Translations under genes and position numbers: made by a program
In this document: one piece after another, positions 1-7,286 of the stretch
Position numbering within the stretch: the stretch's first letter is position 1
Layout of the letters: each line of letters opens with the position of its first letter
Origin: Sphingomonas sp. Leaf34
GTDB taxonomy: Bacteria > Pseudomonadota > Alphaproteobacteria > Sphingomonadales > Sphingomonadaceae
Direction of reading: 5' to 3'
DNA: 64,000 nt
Assembly (NCBI RefSeq): GCF_001421805.1
Contig: NZ_LMLC01000004.1
Span: 434,001-498,000, forward strand
Notes under the pieces: generated by a model
The model's database searches: none
What the model saw: only the letters and a program-made list of their open reading frames with translations
Told to the model about the DNA's origin: nothing

Positions 1-111
1 ATCGCAGACCTCACCGCGCTTGCTGGTGAACTCGACGCGCTGATAGATTCCTGTAGCCGCAACACCGTCGCCGACTGCCGGATAATCGAAGCACTTGCCC
101 CTTCCGCATAA
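1..111 (+). CDS. MerR-family metal-responsive regulator, C-terminal fragment
   Basis: The window opens inside a plus-strand reading frame that ends at the TAA at 109-111. The 36 visible residues begin IADLTALAGELDAL and end CRIIEALAPSA. They resemble the C-terminal dimerisation helix and metal-binding loop of MerR-family mercury or heavy-metal regulators, where a cysteine is followed 8-9 residues later by a second cysteine just before a final short helix; here these are Cys18 and Cys26 of the fragment. The DNA-binding half lies outside the window. If correct, a heavy-metal resistance locus lies just to the left. The call rests on this short match only. Confidence 0.55.
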   Translation: MADLTALAGELDALIDSCSRNTVADCRIIEALAPSA

Positions 112-766
112 CGCCTTGCGACTGACCAACTCTCAAAAGGGAACGTCGACCGGGAAACCTGACCCGTCGATCCGACTGACAGCCGCAGACGGGTGCGCTT
201 TCTCAAAATCTTTTCCCAATTTGAAATTCTCGAAATTGCGAATTTTCACGGCAAACTGGGAAAGCTGCCGATCGCTCTTGGGCGGATATGGGGTGACGTC
301 TATACCCAAACCTGAAGCCCGGTGCTGATGTACACAACACCCTCAGCAGCATCGTCCGCGTATGTTCAACAAACGGGTGGGCGCCTGTGAACAGTTCAAC
401 GAGAGTGGTTGCTAACGACGGGCAACGCGGAAAACCGGTCCGATCGCACCTACCCTAAAGGCGCTGCCGAGGCGGCCACATCCGAGCGTTTGCCGTCTGG
501 AGACCCCCTGCTGCGAGCGTCTGCTTCTATCCGATCCCGCCGTTCGCGCCCGACGACTTCAAAGACCGCTTTGTCCCACTTCTCGCCGTTTCCAGCTTCG
601 TCGGCTGTCCCTCCGACTTCTATGAACCGACGTGAACGAACGTCCGCGGTTGGGCAGCGGGGCGTGGGGGGGGGCTGAATGGCGACTTATGGGTCTCGCC
701 GGCCCCAACCGGCCGGGCCATCAAGGACCGATTGTCGACGTTCGCGGCTGGCTGATCCAGAGAAAA
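112..766. other. No supported gene
   Basis: I see no reading frame here with convincing protein-like composition on either strand. A run of nine G residues lies near 667-675, and a short AT-richer patch is at about 205-255. The stretch separates the MerR fragment from the small accessory genes and may be a decayed end of a mobile element, but no inverted repeat could be identified. Confidence 0.4.
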
Positions 767-895
767 TTACGGTAGCAGGCAGGCGTAAGCTACGAAGAAC
801 GAGATCGTCATAGTGACAAGCACGATGCCTATCTCGAGCCAACCATTGAGAGGTGGCTTCTTCGAGGTGCTGGCTTCGCGAGATGCCTTTGTCAT
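767..895 (-). CDS. Possible single-pass small membrane protein
   Basis: A 42-residue minus-strand frame runs from an ATG at 895 to a TAA at 767-769. It has a short polar N-terminus (MTKASREASTSKKPPLNG) followed by one strongly hydrophobic segment of about 20 residues (IGIVLVTMTISFFVAYACLL) at residues 22-41. That pattern, lysines before one membrane helix, fits a small inner-membrane protein. I see no good ribosome binding site and no recognised family, so it could be a chance frame. Confidence 0.3.
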   Translation of the reverse strand: MTKASREASTSKKPPLNGWLEIGIVLVTMTISFFVAYACLLP

Positions 896-1001
896 GCGGC
901 GGCTACAGGCTCGAGCGGCTTCCGACGAAACCTAAGCCGGGGTTAAGGGCTGTTCCATCCTGTGCGGATGATGCAAAATTCAAATCTGCGTCAGTCGGCT
1001 G

Positions 1002-1047
1002 TGGCGAGCTGTGCCATCATGAGTTGGCGAGCTGTGCCATCATGAGT
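1002..1047. repeat. 23-bp tandem duplication at a stop codon
   Basis: A 23-bp unit (starting TGGCGAGCTGTGCC) occurs twice in direct tandem, at 1002-1024 and 1025-1047, followed by a few bases of a third copy. The inner copy encodes the C-terminus and stop of the minus-strand ribbon-helix-helix gene, so the duplication lies across the gene end. Confidence 0.85.
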
Positions 1048-1202
1048 TGGCGCACTGCCTCGGGACGAGAAAGTAGGCTCGGCTGGCGGTCGATCCATGC
1101 ATCCAGCGCGGCGAGTTGATCAGGAGCCAAGCGCAAGTTGATGGGTGTCGAACCCACTTGCGGCCTTCCGCGACCTCTTTTGTTGGTGCCAACAATTGAC
1201 AT
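1017..1202 (-). CDS. Ribbon-helix-helix (CopG-like) DNA-binding protein
   Basis: A 61-residue protein on the minus strand. It has a basic N-terminus (NKRGRGRP), then a segment with the shape of a ribbon-helix-helix fold: a strand INLRLAPDQLAALDAWI leading into a helix, and a second helix with SRPEAVRQLM at residues 45-54. Proteins of this type are small dimeric repressors, often antitoxins or plasmid/phage regulators. I chose the ATG at 1202 because upstream sequence in frame does not look coding. No toxin partner is visible. It diverges from the 1295 gene, so the 92-bp gap probably holds promoters for both. Confidence 0.65.
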   Translation of the reverse strand: MSIVGTNKRGRGRPQVGSTPINLRLAPDQLAALDAWIDRQPSLLSRPEAVRQLMMAQLANS

Positions 1203-1294
1203 GGTTAATAGTTGATGCCAGATATGACGAGCTGACGCAAGGCTTAGGACCCTCGCGCCAGCTCTGACCACAACCGATCGAGTGGAGATCGAAT

Positions 1295-1648
1295 ATGGCT
1301 GCTGAAGCCCCTTATAGGGGTGTGCGAACCCGTGCACCCGAAATTGATGTCGCCGACGTCCCTTTGATCGAAATGGCCGACCGCGACATAGTCATGAGCG
1401 GTTCCAGCGACGTCCAAGAGGGCGGAGACTCGATCAACGCGCTGATACTTGGCGTCGAGGTTTTGATCGAGCGGCAGCGTGGAATTATGCGTCATCAGCA
1501 CGCCGACGCCTTCCTGATCGATAACGAGCTTTGGGGTGCAATTGCGTCGTTGCTTACGATGGTCCGGACCAAGGCAACCGAGATCGTCGACGTCGGTGGG
1601 GAAATGGAGAAGGCCGGCCAGCGTTTGCCAAAGGGCATGGCAGCGTGA
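1295..1648 (+). CDS. Hypothetical protein, first of a coupled small-gene pair
   Basis: A 117-residue protein with no recognised family. The start is supported by a purine-rich ribosome binding site (GTGGAGA) 7 bp before the ATG. The middle (about residues 46-95) looks helical and acidic, for example INALILGVEVLIERQRG and FLIDNELWGAIASLL. Its stop overlaps the GTG of the next gene (GTGA at 1645-1648), which suggests translational coupling. It looks like the small proteins of phage-like or conjugative islands in sphingomonads, but no function can be inferred. Confidence 0.5.
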   Translation: MAAEAPYRGVRTRAPEIDVADVPLIEMADRDIVMSGSSDVQEGGDSINALILGVEVLIERQRGIMRHQHADAFLIDNELWGAIASLLTMVRTKATEIVDVGGEMEKAGQRLPKGMAA

Positions 1649-1911
1649 GGGCCGCGTTGCAACGGAAGGCCGCAGATAGCTTGGTAAGGGAGGGCGAAGT
1701 GTTCGCCGTCGCTAAGTCGGTTGCGCCGGCTGCGCTCGAATGCGTCGACGGCATCCGGATTGGCAATCTGATCGAAGCGTTGTTTGGATTGCTTAACCAA
1801 GCCGCAGGCGATCCGGACTTGAAAGACGGAGACCTAGACCGCGGCACGGCGGGCGAAGACGGCCCAATAGCAGAAGCGCGGCTCGATCCCCTTTGGCAGA
1901 ATGCAGCGTGA
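1645..1911 (+). CDS. Hypothetical acidic small protein, coupled to upstream gene
   Basis: An 88-residue protein read from the GTG at 1645, which overlaps the previous stop. The N-terminal two thirds look helical (IRIGNLIEALFGLLNQA near residues 44-60). The tail is Asp/Gly-rich, with the run AGDPDLKDGDLDRG. A similar Gly-Asp-Pro-Asp acidic stretch occurs in short uncharacterised proteins of alphaproteobacterial prophage-like islands, as far as I recall. No catalytic motif is visible. The overlap with the 1295 gene argues that both are real. Confidence 0.5.
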   Translation: MRAALQRKAADSLVREGEVFAVAKSVAPAALECVDGIRIGNLIEALFGLLNQAAGDPDLKDGDLDRGTAGEDGPIAEARLDPLWQNAA

Positions 1912-1995
1912 CAGGCACCGGCTTTCCAAATCGTCGCTTGCGGAGTGATCTTTAGTCACTTAGGAATGAGAGCCAGTCGAAAACAAGGATGGCCG

Positions 1996-2796
1996 ATGCC
2001 AACCAAAAAGCCGATTCTACGCGGCGATATCATGGCCAAGGCTGAAATCCCTAGGGACGTCATGACGTTCTGGGTTAGGGGCGGCGTGCTGCGCCCGATC
2101 GACGCTCCGAAAACGGGCACCGGCTTTAAGTTGCGGTTCGAATGGTACGAGGCGAACATCGCCGCGATCATGAACCAACTCCGCATCCTTGGCGTCAGCA
2201 TCAAAGGGATGCTGTCGGTCTGCAAGGTCTATCGCGACGCTATTGCGTTCTTCGATGGTCGCGGCGCGACTCGCGACGAAGTTCACGCCATGTGGACGCT
2301 CGACATGATCGAGCGCAACGTGATCGCCCGCAGGGTGAAGCGCTGGGGGTATCGCGACATAGTTGAAGCCCCCGGCTTCGACCCAGAAACGAACCCACGG
2401 ATTGCCGCAGAAGCGGCCGATAATATTTCCATGGAAGACGAGCTTTGGGCCGAGATCGTGCCGTGGACCGCTGAAATCCACGGCGCGCAGAAGGTAACGG
2501 TGCGCGTCATGGAGTTGTGGGAAGGGATGCCGCGCGAGGAATTTCGCCGCCACCTCGATCCCTATGTGAACATCACCGAGCAGGCCGAGGTGAGCTATGC
2601 GCCCGACGGCGTTGCATCCCCCGAGGAATTGACCTTTTTCTGGCGGGTTGGAGAGACTGACGACTACCGCTTCAGATGGGGTCCCGACGCAGGCAAACTG
2701 GCGCGCGCGGATGGCGCAAAGTCCATGATCGCGATCGACGTCTCCGCGGTTCTGCGATCGGTCTGGCACACACCAGAAGGCGGAGCTTCCGCATGA
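1996..2796 (+). CDS. MerR-like helix-turn-helix protein, hypothetical
   Basis: A 266-residue protein. Residues of about 18-70 resemble a MerR-type winged helix: FWVRGGVLRPI looks like the wing, followed by RFEWYEANIAAIMNQLR and a helix GVSIKGMLSVCKVYRDAI. The remainder is helical and acidic with no motif I recognise. Candidate starts are GTG 1945, ATG 1966, ATG 1996 and ATG 2032; I prefer 1996 because AAGGA sits about 7 bp before it. Its stop overlaps the ATG of the next small gene (ATGA at 2793-2796). It is probably a regulator of the accessory region. Confidence 0.6.
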   Translation: MPTKKPILRGDIMAKAEIPRDVMTFWVRGGVLRPIDAPKTGTGFKLRFEWYEANIAAIMNQLRILGVSIKGMLSVCKVYRDAIAFFDGRGATRDEVHAMWTLDMIERNVIARRVKRWGYRDIVEAPGFDPETNPRIAAEAADNISMEDELWAEIVPWTAEIHGAQKVTVRVMELWEGMPREEFRRHLDPYVNITEQAEVSYAPDGVASPEELTFFWRVGETDDYRFRWGPDAGKLARADGAKSMIAIDVSAVLRSVWHTPEGGASA

Positions 2797-2978
2797 TCGC
2801 GATGCCTCGCGAACCGGCCGACCTCTACGCTCCGCTGGAGACGGTGCCGAAGCCCCGTCCGATCGGCGAGGTTTTCCAGGTCTTATTGGTCCGCTGGTGG
2901 CTGACGCTACTGGTCGAGGCGTACCGCGTGACCAGTAAGCCGCGCCTGCGACCGCCCAAGGCCAAGCGCACCCGCTAA
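2793..2978 (+). CDS. Small hypothetical protein coupled to the MerR-like gene
   Basis: A 61-residue protein whose ATG overlaps the previous stop codon. It has a Pro-rich N-terminus (ETVPKPRPIGEVF), a hydrophobic stretch VFQVLLVRWWLTLLVEAY at about residues 28-45, and a basic tail rich in Lys, Arg and Pro. This could be a small membrane-associated or DNA-binding peptide. It matches no family I know. The start overlap is the main evidence that it is translated. Confidence 0.5.
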   Translation: MIAMPREPADLYAPLETVPKPRPIGEVFQVLLVRWWLTLLVEAYRVTSKPRLRPPKAKRTR

Positions 2979-3053
2979 TTTCGACACATCCGCCCTACCC
3001 CATCGCTCGGAACGCGCTTCCGAGAACGCCACCGCCTTGCCGGAACGCATCTG

Positions 3054-3278
3054 ATGATAAACGCCAAGCCTGTAGCCGCTCCCGCAGCGGCTTCCATTGC
3101 AGCCAACGACAACCGGCAGGCTCCGCGTATCGGACCGCCGCGCATGATCGCGCAGCCAATCCCTCACGACGTCGGGATCGCTCTGTTCATGAGGGGGGGG
3201 CGGCGTGTCGATGGGTGTGATCGCCGCGACGATCGCTCCGCAATGGCAGCCGAATCTCCACCAGTGGGATATTCATGA
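3054..3278 (+). CDS. Small hypothetical protein, probably frameshifted at a G8 tract
   Basis: The frame starts at ATG 3054 and begins MINAKPVAAPAAASIAANDN, then PPRMIAQPIPHDVGIALFM. At 3193-3200 there are eight consecutive G residues. After the tract the open frame becomes an Arg/Asp-rich run that looks non-native. One base shorter, the frame would continue as VSMGVIAATIAPQWQPNLHQ and end at 3300, a far more protein-like membrane-proximal sequence. As read, the stop overlaps the next start (ATGA at 3275-3278). It is either a one-base frameshift (true or sequencing error) or a slippery, phase-variable tract. Confidence 0.45.
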   Translation: MINAKPVAAPAAASIAANDNRQAPRIGPPRMIAQPIPHDVGIALFMRGGRRVDGCDRRDDRSAMAAESPPVGYS

Positions 3279-3667
3279 TGAGCACTGCAGCGACTGTTGA
3301 AACCCACGTGAATGAACCATCGAAGCAGCTAGCTGCCTGTTCCCCAATTCGGGAACAGGGCCGCACTTCAGCTGGGAGTGCCTTAAGGCGGGAACAGGTA
3401 GCATTCCCTATCGAGGTCGTGCGGATGATGGGCCTGGATACCGCAGTGGGGTTGATGGGTAAGGGCCGCCGTGCAGACGAACTCTGCACCACCGTTCGCG
3501 CACTTAATTACAAAATCAGCGGCGAGCGTGGCGCGTCCGATGCCGACATCAGGTCTGCAGCGGCCGCCCGCGAGGGAAGGGGCGAACGGCTCCTCCCCCA
3601 TGCACGCAGGCTTCGCGCCGTACTCGCCCGCCTATTTGAACACGATTGCCTCAAGGAAGCCGCATGA
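3275..3667 (+). CDS. Hypothetical protein upstream of alpA
   Basis: A 130-residue protein of unknown function, starting at an ATG that overlaps the preceding stop. The centre (VAFPIEVVRMMGLDTAVGLMG) looks helical. The C-terminal third is rich in Arg, Ala and His (ARRLRAVLARLFEHD). Its stop overlaps the start of the AlpA-like gene (ATGA at 3664-3667), so the two are probably made from one transcript. No domain is recognised. Confidence 0.5.
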   Translation: MMSTAATVETHVNEPSKQLAACSPIREQGRTSAGSALRREQVAFPIEVVRMMGLDTAVGLMGKGRRADELCTTVRALNYKISGERGASDADIRSAAAAREGRGERLLPHARRLRAVLARLFEHDCLKEAA

Positions 3668-3906
3668 CCGCTATGACCCTCGCTACCGCCAGACAACGCG
3701 GCGCGGCCAGCTCCGGCGGTCGCTTCCTGCGCGTACCTGACGTGATGAAGACCACAGGCCTTGGTCGATCGACGATCTACCGCATGGTCGCGGCCGGTAC
3801 GTTCCCTCAGCAAGTGAAGCTGACCGTGCAAGCCAGCGGCTGGTGGCAGGCCGACATCGATGATTGGATGCGTGAACGGCTAGCAGCGTGCCCCCTACGC
3901 CCCTGA
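3664..3906 (+). CDS. AlpA-family helix-turn-helix regulator (excisionase-like)
   Basis: An 80-residue protein. After a variable N-terminus, residues 20-75 give the AlpA/excisionase pattern: FLRVPDVMKTTGLGRSTIYR (helix-turn-helix), then MVAAGTFPQQVKL and WWQADIDDWM. AlpA-like proteins are small DNA-binding regulators of prophages and integrative elements; the founding member activates an excision integrase. The ATG at 3664 is preferred over the in-frame GTG/TTG upstream because it overlaps the previous stop. An integrase would be expected nearby but none is seen in the window. Confidence 0.8.
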   Translation: MTAMTLATARQRGAASSGGRFLRVPDVMKTTGLGRSTIYRMVAAGTFPQQVKLTVQASGWWQADIDDWMRERLAACPLRP

Positions 3907-4071
3907 GGATGGGGGCACTTAAGGGGGCACATCGTAAATCTACCAGCTATGAAAACGCAGGAAAAACAATATCATGATCGGCGAAAATCGGCGGAGGCCA
4001 GGGGCACCATTCACGCATTTTACTGCATCTCGGCAATGTCACATGCGGCGGGATGTAGCTGAGCTCGCCGC

Positions 4072-4920
4072 TTAGGAGCGGCGACTTGTTGCTATTTCGT
4101 CCGGGGTCGGTGATCGAACGACGGACAGCGCGTTCCCAGCCAGAATGATCAGGCCCATCTCGGCGAACGCGTCAAGCCAACCGTGCATCGGCCAGATTCC
4201 CCAGATTTTGCGAAATTGCCGGGCGTTGTGGACTATGTCGGCAAAATGCTGGAGCGGCGGGTCGTAGGTTGCGTGATGCTGATGACACGCGATTGCGTCG
4301 CCAACGAAAAATAACCGTACGCCAGCCGCATCCGCCCGGAAGCCGAAATCGGTGTCCTCTGCACCATACCCCGAAAAGCGCTCGTCGAAGCCCCCTAATC
4401 CCGTAAACCGCTGTCGGCGAATCGCGAACGCCAGCGACCAGAAGAGACCAGGGTTTGGCTCCCAGCGAACCCCGGAGCGGGGGAAGTCGCGGACCGGGTG
4501 CGGTGTACCGGCGGCAAGAAGATCGTGTTCGGTCCATATACCGCGCGCATCGTTGGGGCCAAGATAACGGACGTTTGCGCACAACAATGCGTCTTGGTCG
4601 AGAAGTATGTCGTCCAGCGTGGCGAGGCAGGAGTGGAGGGGGATGCAGTCGACGTCGAGGAAGATCAGGCGGAAGCCGGTGCTCGCCGCCACGGCCAGGT
4701 TGCGCGCGGCCGCCAGGGGAAGCCCATCGGTTTCCAGGCGGACCATCTTCACGGGAAAGTCCGTGTTCGGGGCGGCCAGCGGCGTGTCGCTCATGTCGAC
4801 CACGACCAGTTCGGCCGGCTGACACGACGAACGGCGAAGGCCCTCGACCAAATTGGCGAAATGCGCACTTCGGTTGCGGACGATCGTGAGAATGCTCAGC
4901 CCGGCGCGATGCTCGGTCAT
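4072..4920 (-). CDS. Family 2 (GT-A) glycosyltransferase, last gene of the operon
   Basis: A 282-residue protein with the GT-A layout: an N-terminal beta-alpha segment (LSILTIVRNRS), a DxD-type motif DVD at residues 89-91 that would bind metal and the nucleotide sugar, and GFDERFSGYGAEDTDFGFR at about 177-195, the acceptor-side Glu-Asp motif of the galactosyltransferase-like C-terminal module. It would move a sugar from a nucleotide donor to a cytoplasmic acceptor. The ATG at 4920 overlaps the stop of the methyltransferase gene. An 8-bp stem (4065-4072 pairing with 4077-4084) spans the stop codon and could end the transcript, but no T-run follows. Donor and acceptor are unknown. Confidence 0.85.
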   Translation of the reverse strand: MTEHRAGLSILTIVRNRSAHFANLVEGLRRSSCQPAELVVVDMSDTPLAAPNTDFPVKMVRLETDGLPLAAARNLAVAASTGFRLIFLDVDCIPLHSCLATLDDILLDQDALLCANVRYLGPNDARGIWTEHDLLAAGTPHPVRDFPRSGVRWEPNPGLFWSLAFAIRRQRFTGLGGFDERFSGYGAEDTDFGFRADAAGVRLFFVGDAIACHQHHATYDPPLQHFADIVHNARQFRKIWGIWPMHGWLDAFAEMGLIILAGNALSVVRSPTPDEIATSRRS

Positions 4921-5516
4921 CGACGCCGCCATAGGTCCAGCCGATAGCAGTCCGTCCGTTCGGCATGCTCGACGGCAACGGCACCACCGACCGCGTCGTG
5001 AAGCTTGGCCACGGCGGCGTCGCCGGTCTGGGGATAGTCGGTGGCGCCAACCCAGTGGACCAGCAATATGCGTCCACCCGCGGCAACGTGCGTCCGCAGC
5101 CATGCCCCCGCGGTCAGCAGGTCGGCATCGCTCCAATAATAGACGACTTCGGACAGCATGACGAGATCGAGCGGTCCCACCACGGGAAGCGCGCCCGGGA
5201 ACGCCTTTCGCTCAAACCGGACCTGGGGCAACATGCGGCAGCGCTCGCGGGCGTAGGCGATGGCCTTTCCGGCAATGTCGATCGCAAGCAGGTCGGCACA
5301 GAGCGGCGCGAGCTGCCGGGTGAGCACGCCGTGCGCACAGCCGATCTCCAACGCCGATGCATAGCGGCGGTCGTCGAGCACGGCGATGGTGCGCGCGAAC
5401 TTCGCCGCTTCGTAGGCGCTGCTCGCCAGCGACCAGGGATCGTCGTCATGCGCGAAGATCCCGTCGAAATAGCCGGCATCGAGACTGGCATTGGCGGCGC
5501 GGTGGTCAACGGGCAT
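4917..5516 (-). CDS. NodS-like SAM-dependent methyltransferase
   Basis: A 199-residue class I methyltransferase. Residues 26-48 (DPWSLASSAYEAAKFARTI) match the N-terminal signature of NodS-type enzymes, in which a D-P-W segment precedes a Tyr/Lys helix. SAM motif I is ALEIGCAHGVLTRQLA at about 55-70, and LLAIDI follows as motif II. NodS N-methylates the free amino group of deacetylated chitooligosaccharides in Nod factor synthesis. The gene directly follows a PIG-L deacetylase, so methylation of a newly exposed amino group is a reasonable inference. It overlaps the deacetylase gene by 11 nt and the downstream glycosyltransferase by 4 nt. Confidence 0.85.
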   Translation of the reverse strand: MPVDHRAANASLDAGYFDGIFAHDDDPWSLASSAYEAAKFARTIAVLDDRRYASALEIGCAHGVLTRQLAPLCADLLAIDIAGKAIAYARERCRMLPQVRFERKAFPGALPVVGPLDLVMLSEVVYYWSDADLLTAGAWLRTHVAAGGRILLVHWVGATDYPQTGDAAVAKLHDAVGGAVAVEHAERTDCYRLDLWRRR

Positions 5517-6189
5517 CGGCGATCCTGCTCAGGTGAAGAACGTCGCGCGACGGCATCCGCCACGCGGCGCGGGCGAGCCGGAAGCCCGGACCGTAAGCTG
5601 CGCTTGTCTGACTGCGATGCGCCAGCAATGCGTGACGCCGCTGGCCCGGCGGGATCGCGCGGGTCGTCAACGTCGTCCGGGCAGGCGGTAGCGCCGGATC
5701 GGTCCAGACACGGTAGTCGAACAGCGTCACGGGTCGGCGCGAAACGCGGAGCGCCGCACGCGCGAGCGCATGGAATGCGGCGTGATCGCAATGCGGTTCC
5801 TCCGCACCGGTCACGGCGACCGCGTCGACGCACCGGGCGCGAAAAAGCGCGGCCAGACGACGCACCGTCCTGCGCCAATCCGCGCTGCCCGGCTGATGCG
5901 GGTGCGCATCGGGCCAGTCGAGGAACACCGGACGAGGGGCGTCGGCGCCCGCGAGCCTGCGTCCCGCCAGTGCCGCCTCGCGGTGTCGCAATCGGGCAAG
6001 CCATGTGCCGCCATCGTCGTGTGAGCCGGCGCCATCGGTGAGATAGATCGTGCCGGCGAAGCGCCCTGCAGCAGCCGTCTCGGCGATGAGCGCGCCTGCA
6101 CCCAATGTCTCGTCATCGGCATGTGGGGCGAGCACCAGCCAGCGGGCGCCGGCGAACCGGCTCGCGTGCAGGGGGCGGGCGATGCTCAC
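5506..6189 (-). CDS. PIG-L family (LmbE-like) N-deacetylase
   Basis: A 227-residue protein with the PIG-L zinc motif PHADDE at residues 22-27 and the second ligand region EPHCDH at 131-136. The family removes N-acetyl groups from N-acetylglucosamine linked to inositol or other small molecules (GPI anchors, mycothiol, bacillithiol). The GTG at 6189 overlaps the stop of the dehydrogenase-like gene and is my chosen start; an in-frame ATG at 6213 would add eight residues. Position between a flavoenzyme and a NodS-like methyltransferase suggests it unmasks an amino sugar on the operon's product. Substrate unknown. Confidence 0.85.
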   Translation of the reverse strand: MSIARPLHASRFAGARWLVLAPHADDETLGAGALIAETAAAGRFAGTIYLTDGAGSHDDGGTWLARLRHREAALAGRRLAGADAPRPVFLDWPDAHPHQPGSADWRRTVRRLAALFRARCVDAVAVTGAEEPHCDHAAFHALARAALRVSRRPVTLFDYRVWTDPALPPARTTLTTRAIPPGQRRHALLAHRSQTSAAYGPGFRLARAAWRMPSRDVLHLSRIADAR

Positions 6190-7286
6190 CACAAGCGATC
6201 CTCGCCCCAGCAATCATGGTCGAGCCAGTCGCGTATCGCGGTATCGCGGACCTGGTCTGGTCCGGCCTGGCGCAGATAGAGTCCGAGATCGCGAATGATC
6301 TTGTCGACCCGCTGCCCCTCGAAACTGCTCCGGGTGCCGATCAGTCGGGCGGCGTGCTCCATGACGTCGAGCCCGGCGCGTTCGACCACCCCGCGGGTCA
6401 TGCGTGCGAACGCGGCGGCATCGGCGTCCTCGCGCGCGGCGCGTATCGCTGCCTCGCGCACCCAGAGACCAGCGGTGCGGGTCCCCACGATGGCATGTCC
6501 CAAGGCGGCGCGCGCGAGCGGATCGGCGCGGGCGGTGTCCGACAGCGCGGCGCGCGTTTCGGCGAGCAACGCCTCGATCCCGCCGAGCTGCACGGCGGTG
6601 AAACGCCATGCCCCGCTGGTGAAGCGCGGTTCGCGGTCGTAATCGCCCGGCTGCCCCAGCAACGCGGCCTCGTCGATCGGATAGCCGGTCAGGTCGTAGC
6701 TGCCGCTCATGCTCGCGCGCATGCCGCGGACACGCCAGCCGCTTGCGTCGGTGCGGGCGACGTCGTCGGCAGCGACGATCGCCAACCGACGGTCGCCATG
6801 TTCGGGCTGGACGGTGACGATCGCGTAGCGGATTCCGCCGGCGCCGCTGGCGAAACTCTTCGCCCCCAGCAACGAAAGGCCGTTCGCGGTATCGACCAGC
6901 GCGACACCCGGTGCGGGCTCGGTCGCCCATACGCCGAACGTCGCACCGCGATCCAGGACGTCGCGCAACCATGCCTTCTGCGCGGCGGTCGCATACCAAT
7001 CGAACAGCGCCATCGCGTTGACATGCCCCTCGTAGAGCCGGCCGACGCTCAGGTCGCCGCGACCGATCCGGCGCAGCGAATCGAACATGGCGTGGTGTCG
7101 GGCGGCGGCGTCGGCGAAGCGATCGCCTCCGGACTCGACCGGTGAATATCGTCGTAACAGCCCGGCCTCGGCTAGCCGTTCGATGCTGTCGGCGGGGTGC
7201 GCGCGAACGGCATCGTAATGGTCACCGAGCCGCGCGAGATCGCGGACCAGCGGATCGTCAAGCACCGGCATCATCGTCTCGCTCAT
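6186..7286 (-). CDS. Acyl-CoA dehydrogenase-like flavoprotein
   Basis: A 366-residue protein with the acyl-CoA dehydrogenase plan: an N-terminal helical part (about 1-110), a middle beta domain with FGVWATEP and LLGAKSFASGA (compare the FAD/substrate-binding segment of this family), and a C-terminal helical bundle with FTAVQLGGIEALLAETR. It is shorter than the usual 380-400 residues, and the conserved catalytic Glu position is not obvious to me. Such proteins in sugar or natural-product clusters can oxidise substrates other than acyl-CoA. ATG 7286 overlaps the upstream glycosyltransferase stop, and its own stop overlaps the deacetylase start. Confidence 0.8.
   Translation of the reverse strand: MSETMMPVLDDPLVRDLARLGDHYDAVRAHPADSIERLAEAGLLRRYSPVESGGDRFADAAARHHAMFDSLRRIGRGDLSVGRLYEGHVNAMALFDWYATAAQKAWLRDVLDRGATFGVWATEPAPGVALVDTANGLSLLGAKSFASGAGGIRYAIVTVQPEHGDRRLAIVAADDVARTDASGWRVRGMRASMSGSYDLTGYPIDEAALLGQPGDYDREPRFTSGAWRFTAVQLGGIEALLAETRAALSDTARADPLARAALGHAIVGTRTAGLWVREAAIRAAREDADAAAFARMTRGVVERAGLDVMEHAARLIGTRSSFEGQRVDKIIRDLGLYLRQAGPDQVRDTAIRDWLDHDCWGEDRLW

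Noticed and set aside
3907..4071. Inverted and direct GGGGGCAC units after alpA as a phage attachment site
   Set aside because: The motif GGGGGCAC occurs twice here with a complement in the alpA end, but no integrase and no second copy elsewhere in the window was seen.
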